7,267 nt of DNA from Planctomycetota bacterium. GTDB taxonomy: Bacteria; Planctomycetota; Phycisphaerae; UBA1845; CAIVHJ01. The translations under genes and the position numbers were made by a program. Positions within the stretch are counted from its first letter, which is position 1. Each line of letters starts with the position of its first letter. Shown here in pieces: positions 1 to 5,781 of this stretch. The stretch lies in contig JACZTW010000202.1 in the NCBI GenBank assembly GCA_022573485.1, positions 1 through 7,267 on the forward strand. Direction: 5' to 3'. The notes under the pieces are model-generated. The model saw nothing but the letters and a program-made list of their open reading frames with translations. It had not been told where the DNA came from and searched no databases.

Positions 1-101
1 AGGACGGCACCGTCACCGTCCGCGACCGCGATACCGGCCAGCAAGAGCGGATCGACAAGTCAAAGTGCCTCGAATACCTCCGCGAGAAACTACAATTGTA
101 A
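1..101 (+). CDS. glyS: Glycyl-tRNA synthetase, C-terminal end (partial)
   Basis: The open frame enters from the left edge, with codons in phase from base 3, and stops at TAA 99-101. Only about 32 residues are visible. They contain the stretch TVTVRDRDTGQQERI followed by an EYLREKL-type helix. In single-chain (dimeric) glycyl-tRNA synthetases this is the end of the anticodon-binding domain: a beta strand with the conserved TVTVRDRDT wording and a closing amphipathic helix. The enzyme attaches glycine to tRNA-Gly in the cytoplasm. The catalytic domain is outside the window, so identity rests on this tail alone. Another class II synthetase with a similar anticodon-binding domain (ProRS, HisRS, ThrRS) is the main alternative, but the RDRDT wording favours GlyRS. 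No clear terminator follows. Confidence 0.72.
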   Translation, partial: DGTVTVRDRDTGQQERIDKSKCLEYLREKLQL

Positions 102-299
102 CCCCACTCAAGCGACATACCCGCGCGGCAGGGTGCTCCGAAGTGACTTCGTCGTTTAGCAGATCCGGCGTCCTGGATTGCTCTTCGTCGTGCGAAACCG
201 CTTCCGAAACCAAGAACGACAATCCCCGATCCGCACTCCCTGCCGATAGACCACTGTCGGCAGCATGTGACTATAGTCTCGGAACGAGGCCCCCTGCGC

Positions 300-1826
300 G
301 TGATTGCGGAAACCACACAACGCCAAGTCGTCATCTTCACAGGTCGCGGCGCGTCGCCCTCGACGATCGAGTTGATCGAAACCATCAGCCAATCGTTCCC
401 GCACTGGCACTTCACCATACTCCAGGAAATCAAACCGCGCTGCTGGAGGCCGTATCTCAGCGGCAAGATTCGCCGCCTTAAGAGGGAACCAATCTCCTAT
501 CCGCTGGAGTTGCTTGGCCAGTTGCTCCACGGACTCCGTTTGCCTTCGACCGGCCGCGTCACGGGCGCCACTGGCGCCGGGGCACTGCCCCGGTCTTACG
601 CGGAACTCGTTGGCGCGAATGTCTCGTATCACTGCTGCGCGTCGTTCTCCGATCCAAACGCGCTGGCCAACATCGCGAACCTCAGACCCTGGCTGGGCAT
701 CGCGCTGTCGGCGCCGATCCTCATGCCGCAGGTGTTCGCCATCCCGCAACGCGGCACCCTCAATCTGCACAAGAGCCTGTTGCCGAACTATCGCGGTATG
801 CCGCCGGGCTTCTGGGAACTCTACGACGGCGCCACGGAATCCGGCGTCAGCGCACACTGGGTTGACGAAGACTTGGACACGGGCTCGATCGTCTGCCAGC
901 GTGCGCTCGAGATTCCAGTTTACGCAACCTGCGCCGGGCTGTCGGCCCGGCTGGACGCGCTGAGTCATGAGGTGCTTCTCAAGGCGCTCCGCCACATTGA
1001 GGTCGGCGAGGATACGGCCGACGCTCAGCAGAGCGCGACCACGCCCACCCGCAGTCGGCCGAGGTGGCTCGTCCGGCGAGCAGTGCAACGCCGGCTGAGG
1101 CTGGCACGCCGGCGCAGTTGGACAACAACCGCCCGATGCCGAGAGGTTGCGAAGCAGGCCTTCTTTGCGGCCTACGTCTACTTGTGGGCGCCGTGTCGAA
1201 ACTTGTATCGCCGGGTGACGGGCACATGCCGAACTACCGTGCTGCTTTACCATCGCGTGAGTGACGATCATCTCGATTCCGTGACCGTGGGTGTGGAGCA
1301 GTTCATCGAACATGTGCAGCTTCTCCGTAGGCGTTATGACGTGATGGACTTGCCCACTTTCCTGGCGAACCGCGGTCAGCCTCGCCGCCGTCCAGGCGTC
1401 GTCGTTACGTTCGATGACGGCTACGCGGATAACTGTCTGGCTGCCCGATTGCTGCGGCGCGCCGGACTGCCGGGTACGTTCTTCCTGTCCACGCGCATCG
1501 TCGGCAGCGATCGGGCGTTCGAGCACGATTTGAAGAAACTGGGCAAAGCCGTGCCCGCGCTGAGCTGGGAGCAAGTGCGGCAGATGGCCGACTGGGGATT
1601 CCACTTCGGGAATCATACAGCCGATCATGCCAACGTCGGAAAGATCCCGCTGCCGGAAGCGCTCGATCAAATCGAGAAGGCCCAGCGCGACCTCACGCAT
1701 CATCTCGCCCGCGAAGCGGGTCTAACCGGCTCCCCGCGAAGCGGATCTAACCGGCTGCGCCGGCGGTTCGACCCGCTTCGCGGGCGTTCTGGCGGCGATG
1801 GCCTACCCGTTTGGCAGGCCAAGTGA
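300..1826 (+). CDS. Formyltransferase fused to NodB polysaccharide deacetylase; C-terminus lost by frameshift
   Basis: A 508-residue product from GTG 300, chosen because GAGG (286-289) lies 10 bases upstream; an in-frame GTG at 267 would add 11 residues. Residues about 8-240 form a formyltransferase domain: N155 and H157 in NLHKSLLPNYRG, and D193 in HWVDEDLDTG, match the Asn-His-Asp triad of methionyl-tRNA, GAR and sugar formyltransferases. A basic linker follows. From about residue 313 a NodB-type carbohydrate esterase domain begins (LLYHRV; TFDDG with D372/D373; NHTADH with H439 and H443, the metal-binding H-[ST]-x-x-H motif). The frame then enters a palindromic repeat at 1706, reads unrelated sequence and stops at 1826. 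The next NodB motif continues at 1798-2070 in another frame. As written the deacetylase is probably crippled while the formyltransferase is intact. The likely role is amino-sugar formylation or deacylation in surface glycan synthesis; the substrate is unknown. Confidence 0.85.
   Translation: MIAETTQRQVVIFTGRGASPSTIELIETISQSFPHWHFTILQEIKPRCWRPYLSGKIRRLKREPISYPLELLGQLLHGLRLPSTGRVTGATGAGALPRSYAELVGANVSYHCCASFSDPNALANIANLRPWLGIALSAPILMPQVFAIPQRGTLNLHKSLLPNYRGMPPGFWELYDGATESGVSAHWVDEDLDTGSIVCQRALEIPVYATCAGLSARLDALSHEVLLKALRHIEVGEDTADAQQSATTPTRSRPRWLVRRAVQRRLRLARRRSWTTTARCREVAKQAFFAAYVYLWAPCRNLYRRVTGTCRTTVLLYHRVSDDHLDSVTVGVEQFIEHVQLLRRRYDVMDLPTFLANRGQPRRRPGVVVTFDDGYADNCLAARLLRRAGLPGTFFLSTRIVGSDRAFEHDLKKLGKAVPALSWEQVRQMADWGFHFGNHTADHANVGKIPLPEALDQIEKAQRDLTHHLAREAGLTGSPRSGSNRLRRRFDPLRGRSGGDGLPVWQAK
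1706..1786. repeat. Palindromic repeat element with internal 25-base tandem duplication inside the deacetylase gene
   Basis: A perfect 16-bp inverted repeat frames the element: CGCCCGCGAAGCGGGT at 1706-1721 and its reverse complement at 1771-1786. Between them a 24-base unit (1708-1731) recurs at 1733-1756 with one change (G1720 to A1745), giving a period of 25 bases. The inner parts CCGGC (1751-1755) and GCCGG (1759-1763) can pair, so with one unit removed the element would fold into one long hairpin with a short TGC loop. The structure resembles REP or Rickettsia palindromic elements, the latter known to sit inside coding frames. With a single unit the reading frame through the element has no stop codon. 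Other genomic copies cannot be checked here. Confidence 0.8.
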
Positions 1827-2070
1827 CATCACGCCGGAGGTTCGCCAAGCGCTGGACACCGCAGGATTCGATTGCTGCCTGTCGGCCTACGGCGGGACGA
1901 ACCCGCCGAACTTCGACCGCCTGAACATCCTCCGTCAGGCAGTCGATCACAACTTCAGCATCCTCGCGTTTCGCGCTGCGATCGAAGGATGGTGCGGCGG
2001 GAGGATCCAGGCAGTGAGCGCCGCATCGGAAGCACATTGTGCGGTTGATCGCGCCGTACAGTACGCGTAA
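1798..2070 (+). pseudogene. C-terminal remnant of the NodB deacetylase, out of frame with its N-terminal part
   Basis: This frame encodes AYPFGRPSDITPEVRQALDTAGF at its start (conserved core AYPFG), then a region ending NFSILAFRAAIEGW, and stops at TAA 2068-2070. The AYPFGRP-x-D wording and the following 'ALDTAGFDCCLSAYGG' type segment are what follows the H-x-x-x-H motif in NodB-family deacetylases of exopolysaccharide clusters, so this is the missing end of the upstream gene and not a separate gene. The frame is open back to 1726, just after a TAA at 1723, and is shifted by +1 relative to the upstream part. ATG 1798 has no convincing ribosome binding site, and the fragment lacks the metal-binding residues, so independent function is unlikely. 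Removing one 25-base repeat unit upstream would join both parts into a 581-residue protein counted from GTG 300. Confidence 0.75.
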
Positions 2071-2117
2071 GGTACGCGCCAAGGGCCGCCGAGCATTGCG
2101 GACCGAGATGAACGTGC

Positions 2118-2540
2118 ATGGATCCCCCCAAGAGTAACAGTTTCCCGCTGCTCCGTGCCGCCCGCTATCCGCAGGCCTACGTGTGGTTCATCTTCGTATC
2201 GGCAATGGACTTGATGATGACGTGGGTTGTGCTGTACTTCGGAGGGCGGGAGGTCAACGTCCTGGCGGACTACATCCTGGATCGTTGGGCCTTGCCGGGC
2301 ATGGTCGTTTACAAGTTCGCGCTGGTCGTGTTTGTGATCTTCATCTGCGAGATTGTGGGCCAGCATCGCCCCCGACTGGGGCGACGACTCTCTATCTTCG
2401 CCGTGGCCATCACGCTGGTCCCGGTGATCATCGCGTTCACGCATCTCCTGGGTGCCGTCTACGGCCCTCAGCCTGTCGAAGAAGGCGCGACGGAGCCGCC
2501 GGCGATCCTGGATTCGATGCCGGAAGTTTCAGGCGACTGA
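2118..2540 (+). CDS. Small membrane protein, DUF5658-like
   Basis: A 140-residue protein with three predicted transmembrane helices: about residues 20-41 (YVWFIFVSAMDLMMTWVVLY), 61-81 and 92-115. The first helix carries an acidic residue (D31) followed by MMTW. After it comes a GGREVN-x-LA segment and a YKFALV opening of helix 2. This arrangement matches small DUF5658-type proteins of unknown function, recognised from memory and not by a search. The C-terminal 25 residues are acidic and probably soluble. The ribosome binding site is weak; ATG 2118 is chosen because MDPPKSNSF leads directly into the membrane part. It begins 47 bases after the broken deacetylase on the same strand and could be co-transcribed with it. 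The function is unknown. Confidence 0.8.
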   Translation: MDPPKSNSFPLLRAARYPQAYVWFIFVSAMDLMMTWVVLYFGGREVNVLADYILDRWALPGMVVYKFALVVFVIFICEIVGQHRPRLGRRLSIFAVAITLVPVIIAFTHLLGAVYGPQPVEEGATEPPAILDSMPEVSGD

Positions 2541-2741
2541 ATGTTGCTCTGGCAGTGTTTCCGGACTCTGGGCCGGCGACGTGCTTCGCCCGTCGTCATG
2601 CTGCGGAGAGACGATTCGAGAAGGGATCTTCGTGCTTACGCCCGACGCTCGCCGTCGCGGAGTGAACAGGCCGACGACGCAATCGATCGCGACCGCCAGC
2701 AGTTGCCCCAAAACCTGTGCAAATGAGAGTTTCGTAAACAT
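2529..2741 (-). CDS. Candidate small protein of 70 residues with hydrophobic N-terminus
   Basis: On the minus strand ATG 2741-2739 is preceded by GGGGAGA (2753-2747) with a 5-base spacer, the best ribosome binding site in the window after the lipoprotein gene's. An in-frame TTG lies just before the ATG. The product starts MFTKLSFAQVLGQLLAVAID, continues with a short hydrophobic VVGLF stretch, then becomes basic and polar with no recognisable motif. The 3' end overlaps the end of the convergent membrane-protein gene by 12 bases. A promoter-like pair (TTGAGT at 2793-2788, TATCAC at 2771-2766, 16-base spacer) lies upstream, implying a very short leader. No family was recognised and codon use is not clearly coding. 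It may be a small membrane-associated peptide or a chance ORF. Confidence 0.4.
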   Translation of the reverse strand: MFTKLSFAQVLGQLLAVAIDCVVGLFTPRRRASGVSTKIPSRIVSPQHDDGRSTSPAQSPETLPEQHSVA

Positions 2742-2765
2742 CAACTTCTCCCCGCCAAGCTGGCA

Positions 2766-2793
2766 GTGATAGGGCGTCGTCCCGACAACTCAA
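2766..2793 (-). promoter_or_regulatory. Possible promoter for the minus-strand small ORF
   Basis: TTGAGT (2793-2788) and TATCAC (2771-2766) are separated by 16 bases. Each matches four of six positions of the sigma70 consensus. The -35 box lies inside the left arm of the 2787-2824 inverted repeat, so a protein binding that repeat could control it. Matches this weak occur by chance. Confidence 0.28.
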
Positions 2794-2824
2794 TCGTCGG
2801 TCCGAAGTCGCGCTCGATTGAGTT
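2787..2824. repeat. 10-bp perfect inverted repeat, possible operator
   Basis: AACTCAATCG (2787-2796) and CGATTGAGTT (2815-2824) are exact reverse complements separated by 18 bases. The repeat lies between the candidate minus-strand small ORF and the plus-strand thioesterase gene, and each arm contains an outward-facing TTGAGT. There is no T-tract on either side, so a terminator is unlikely. A dimeric regulator's operator or a remnant of a repeat element would both fit. Confidence 0.5.
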
Positions 2825-2868
2825 AGAAATGAATGCGAATTGTAGGCGCCGCTGCGCCGCGGAGCCGG

Positions 2869-2896
2869 TTGCAAATGACCGCCGGGTTGGTAGAGT
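2869..2896 (+). promoter_or_regulatory. Weak promoter-like boxes ahead of the thioesterase-lipoprotein pair
   Basis: TTGCAA (2869-2874) and TAGAGT (2891-2896) stand 16 bases apart, about 70 bases upstream of the thioesterase start. Each box matches four of six consensus positions. This is the most plausible pair found in the gap, but it is weak support on its own. Confidence 0.22.
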
Positions 2897-2963
2897 TGGG
2901 CGCCTGGACCTGGACGCGCACGCTTGAACGTGACCGCCGCTATCTCGGGGAGAACACAGGACT

Positions 2964-3401
2964 ATGATCCTGCCGGAACTCGAAAAAGGACTGCACCAGT
3001 GCTTGGAAACCGTCCCGATCCTGAAGACGCTGGGTTTCCGCTCACTTGAGTGCGACGTGGGCTTTGTTCGCGTGGTGGTGCCCCGCAGCGACCGGCACAA
3101 CGGCCTGCATCCGACCTTCCACGGCGGCATTATGACCACGGTGGCCGATTGCGCGGCCTGGCTGGCGATCGCCACGAAGCTGGGCGCGGACGCGCACTTG
3201 ACGACGAGCGACATCCACGTGCGGTTTCTGGCTCCGTGCTTCACCGATGTGACGGCTGAGGCCCGCGTGATCAAGTTCGGCAGGACGCTGTGCCCGGTCG
3301 ATGTCAAATTGTCAGACACAAACGGAGCGCTGGTCGCCACAGCGCAAGTGACCTATTTTCGCCTCACGACCGCTCCTCGAGCGGAGGAAGGACACGCATG
3401 A
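2964..3401 (+). CDS. PaaI-type hotdog-fold thioesterase
   Basis: A 145-residue protein, the usual length for single-domain hotdog thioesterases, which hydrolyse acyl-CoA or similar thioesters in the cytoplasm as dimers or tetramers. The family signature is clear: HNGLHPTFHGGIMTTVADCA at residues 45-64, with N46, the H53-G54-G55 loop (helix start and oxyanion hole) and D62 in the usual acidic position of PaaI enzymes. The later segment DIHVRFLAP is the usual following strand. ATG 2964 is preceded by GGGGAGA (2947-2953) and CAGGA nearer the start. The stop codon overlaps the start of the lipoprotein gene (ATGA, 3398-3401), so the two are translationally coupled. The substrate cannot be read from the sequence; aromatic or fatty acyl-CoA are options. 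Confidence 0.9.
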   Translation: MILPELEKGLHQCLETVPILKTLGFRSLECDVGFVRVVVPRSDRHNGLHPTFHGGIMTTVADCAAWLAIATKLGADAHLTTSDIHVRFLAPCFTDVTAEARVIKFGRTLCPVDVKLSDTNGALVATAQVTYFRLTTAPRAEEGHA

Positions 3402-4126
3402 CTCATTACCATCCAAAGACGTTCCTGCTGGTAATCGCGGTGGTCTGTGCGGCATCCGCCACTGGATGCAAGTCGAAGAAACAGGAGCCGAAAGAGAACG
3501 ACAACCAAGCCGGCGAATTGGTCGAATCGAAGACGACCGCAACACCGGGGCCTGCGGAATCCAAAGAACCGGAGGCGACGCCGAAGCAGACAGAAACCGA
3601 AGCGGCTGCCAGCCAGACGGCGCAGGAATCTGCATCGCTCAGGCTGACAGTCGATCGTCTCGAATTCGTTGTGCCGAGAACTTGGGTCATCGAGCAACCG
3701 ACATCGAGCGTGCGAAAAGCCCAACTCCGGCTGCCGGGCGGCGGCGCTGGCGACGGCGACGCGGAACTGGTGATTTACAACTTCGGCACGACGCCTGAAG
3801 CCGGCGGCAGCGTCGAAGCGAACTTCGTTCGCTGGTGCGGCCAATTCGTTCAGGCCGACGGCCGCGATTCGATGGAGGTCGCCGCGCGCCGCGAAGCACA
3901 AGTCAGCGGCATGGCAGTTCATACGATCGACGTCAGCGGGCGGTATGTCGCGGCGGTTCGACCAGGGAACCCCGAAAAGCACGACAAGCCCGATCACCGC
4001 ATGTTGGGATCGGTCATCATCTCGCCCGAAGGCAAGTACTTCCTGAAGCTCTTGGGCCCGGTTGCGACCGTCGAGAAGCACGCCGCACGGTACGAAGAGT
4101 TCCTCCGCAGCCTCAAACGGAACTGA
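3398..4126 (+). CDS. Conserved hypothetical lipoprotein
   Basis: A 242-residue lipoprotein. ATG 3398 is chosen because GGAGG (3383-3387) lies 10 bases upstream and because it gives a proper signal peptide: H3-P-K basic start, hydrophobic FLLVIAVVCAA, then SATGC with the lipidated cysteine at residue 24. Residues 25 to about 80 are a low-complexity linker rich in Glu, Lys, Thr, Ala and Gln, probably spanning the space to the folded domain. The C-terminal domain (about 82-242) contains LEFVVPRTWVIEQPTSSVRK, GGSVEANFVRWCGQF, a VDVSGRYVA strand and a final KHAARYEEFLRSLK helix. I recall this pattern from planctomycete lipoproteins of unknown function. Histidines and lysines are enriched near GNPEKHDKPDHRM. 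No enzyme motif was seen. The four-base overlap with the thioesterase gene suggests coupled expression. Confidence 0.85.
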   Translation: MTHYHPKTFLLVIAVVCAASATGCKSKKQEPKENDNQAGELVESKTTATPGPAESKEPEATPKQTETEAAASQTAQESASLRLTVDRLEFVVPRTWVIEQPTSSVRKAQLRLPGGGAGDGDAELVIYNFGTTPEAGGSVEANFVRWCGQFVQADGRDSMEVAARREAQVSGMAVHTIDVSGRYVAAVRPGNPEKHDKPDHRMLGSVIISPEGKYFLKLLGPVATVEKHAARYEEFLRSLKRN

Positions 4127-4149
4127 GCAAGATTCATGATGAATTCCGC

Positions 4150-5781
4150 CTATGGGTTCTCGTCTTCGGCGGAGCTTGAATCATCCGGTTCCGGCGGGTC
4201 TGGATTCATCTCGCCGGATTGCGGTTGATTACCGGCGACGGCGGGTTTGGTGTGAGTGACCGTCGCCGGATCGGGCAGCGGCGGCAAGTTGTACGTTGCC
4301 CGCAGGGCATTTTGAGTCGAGAGCTGCGCCGAGAACGCTCTGGAAAACAGGGCGGTGACACTGCCGTCCGCCAAGCCTACGACGACCATGCCTCCACTGC
4401 TTGTGGTCGATATCGTGGTCATTCCCGGTCCCCGCGACGTGGTCACAGTTCCGGTTGCACCGGCCGGGTTGACATCCGGGTCGGGCGACTCGATGACCAA
4501 CCACAGGCCTGGGTCGGCGTTCGCGAGATTGATTCCGTGATAAGTAAAGACGAAATCACCAAGCCGATGTGCGGTCGTTCCCGCCGGCAGCGCATCGATT
4601 GCAGCCTGGACGGCCTTGGATATGTCCTCGGACGGCAATTTTGTGAACTTGTCCAAATTGGTGTCGGCTACGGGTACATCCTCTTCGAATGTATCGGATT
4701 GCGTAGCGACCATATCGAAGCCCTCGGCAAAGCCTTCGGCCACAAGCTGAATCGCGTGCTCAGGCATTTCGTCTCGCTCTTCGGCGTAGTTCAACAAGCC
4801 GACGAGGATCGTCTCGGTCGAGCTTGTGCTGTCGGCCATGGCGAATGGTCCTGTGCCCGACATCATCGAGACAATCATCCAAGTGTAGAATCCGATGATC
4901 GTACCCAGTGCGAGAACGGGTATGGTCAACACGGCAAACGCCGCGCGCCCGCCGTGGACCTTTTGGCCTGTGCGAATCATCAGGATGGCGCTGATCAACC
5001 ACCAGATCCAGCCGAAGAACATGCCGAAGCAAGGGATTGCGGTGACGACGTTGGCACCCGAGCTGTAGCAGATGGCATGGAAGGTGCGTCCGATGGTGGA
5101 TTGCGTTTCCCCGGTCAATCTGAGCAATCCATGGGCCACCAAACCTGTCACCAACATGAGCATGCTGACGATGAGGAAGCCCGCGCCCATGATCCCGGCC
5201 ACGCCCGCTGCCATGGCAGCCGCCATGGCACCTGGGCCCGGCATCCCTGGACCCATCGGGCCTCCACCGGTTGGCCCCATTCCGCTCATCGACAAGGCCA
5301 TGATCAATGGAAGTATCATGGCTGTCATTGAACTCGCCAGGAATACAATCGTGTTCGTGATAATCGCGAACCACACTGCGGAGCTGACGGAACTTTCAAC
5401 CGGAACGCTGCGGATTAACCGACCGGGGGCGACGAGTGCCCGTCCTACGGTCGCAAACCAGGCCTTGATCGTGCTCGTGCGGTGGCGCTCCTGCCAGGGC
5501 ATATGATCGAGTTTGGTTTCATCTTCATCGACGCCTGCGGTCGGGAGCACAACCATGTCATCCATGTGAACTTGCTGCTTGCAGGAGACGCACGCGAATT
5601 GAACGGGCACCAAATGCCCCTTCTCGCCTGTGCCGTAGTACGATTGGTTGCAATGCGGGCAGCAGAACTGGATGCTGTTGAGCAGGAACTCAAATTCACT
5701 CGGCAGAAACGGTGTGCCGCACTCCGGGCACTGGCGTGACTTGAGATTCCACAAGCGATAGTCGCAATTCTTGCAGCGCAT
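4150..5781 (-). CDS. Double zinc-ribbon, YIP1-like multi-pass membrane protein
   Basis: A 543-residue protein. The N-terminus has two zinc-ribbon pairs: C3/C6 with C18/C21 (MRCKNCDYRLW... CPECG), and C41/C44 with C64/C67 (CPHC... CVSC). A linker leads to a membrane region at about 130-320 with roughly five helices and YIP1-type wording: GRTFHAICYSSGANVVTAIP, then FFGWIWWLISAIL. Between the first two helices is a Gly/Pro/Met-rich loop (GMGPTGGGPMGPGMPGPG). The C-terminal 220 residues are soluble, begin after FAMADSTSS, include GGMVVVGLADGSVTALFSR (similar to the DG strand of planctomycete H-x9-DG proteins, but lacking the histidine) and end in a Pro/Asp/Ser/Glu tail. Its ATG shares one base with the upstream stop codon (TGATG), indicating coupled translation. 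The function is unknown; zinc-ribbon plus YIP1 suggests a membrane-organising or scaffold role. Confidence 0.85.
   Translation of the reverse strand: MRCKNCDYRLWNLKSRQCPECGTPFLPSEFEFLLNSIQFCCPHCNQSYYGTGEKGHLVPVQFACVSCKQQVHMDDMVVLPTAGVDEDETKLDHMPWQERHRTSTIKAWFATVGRALVAPGRLIRSVPVESSVSSAVWFAIITNTIVFLASSMTAMILPLIMALSMSGMGPTGGGPMGPGMPGPGAMAAAMAAGVAGIMGAGFLIVSMLMLVTGLVAHGLLRLTGETQSTIGRTFHAICYSSGANVVTAIPCFGMFFGWIWWLISAILMIRTGQKVHGGRAAFAVLTIPVLALGTIIGFYTWMIVSMMSGTGPFAMADSTSSTETILVGLLNYAEERDEMPEHAIQLVAEGFAEGFDMVATQSDTFEEDVPVADTNLDKFTKLPSEDISKAVQAAIDALPAGTTAHRLGDFVFTYHGINLANADPGLWLVIESPDPDVNPAGATGTVTTSRGPGMTTISTTSSGGMVVVGLADGSVTALFSRAFSAQLSTQNALRATYNLPPLPDPATVTHTKPAVAGNQPQSGEMNPDPPEPDDSSSAEDENP

Noticed and set aside
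156..1703. A 515-residue minus-strand open frame opposite the formyltransferase-deacetylase gene.
   Set aside because: The plus strand carries clear catalytic motifs over the same bases. The minus product is rich in Arg, Gly and His with no motif, as expected of the antisense of a GC-rich gene.
1757..1780. GGTTCGACCC in the palindromic element, resembling a tRNA T-loop.
   Set aside because: No acceptor stem, D arm or anticodon arm can be drawn around it; the pairing is fully explained by the inverted repeat.
1798..2070. Treating the C-terminal deacetylase fragment as an independent 90-residue gene.
   Set aside because: It holds only the later NodB motif, lacks the metal-binding residues, has no good ribosome binding site, and continues the upstream gene once one repeat unit is removed.
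2452..2769. Plus-strand open frames of 61-105 codons after the DUF5658-like gene.
   Set aside because: Arg/Ser-rich translations without motifs or convincing ribosome binding sites; the minus-strand ORF in the same place has better start signals.
4131..4146. ATTCAT-G-ATGAAT palindrome between the convergent lipoprotein and YIP1-like genes, as a terminator.
   Set aside because: The single-base centre leaves no room for a hairpin loop, the stem is AT-rich, and there is no T-run.
4219..5331. A 370-residue plus-strand open frame opposite the zinc-ribbon/YIP1-like gene.
   Set aside because: Composition is antisense-like (Arg, Gly, His and Asp rich), there is no motif or ribosome binding site, and the minus-strand gene has zinc ribbons and helices in the same DNA.
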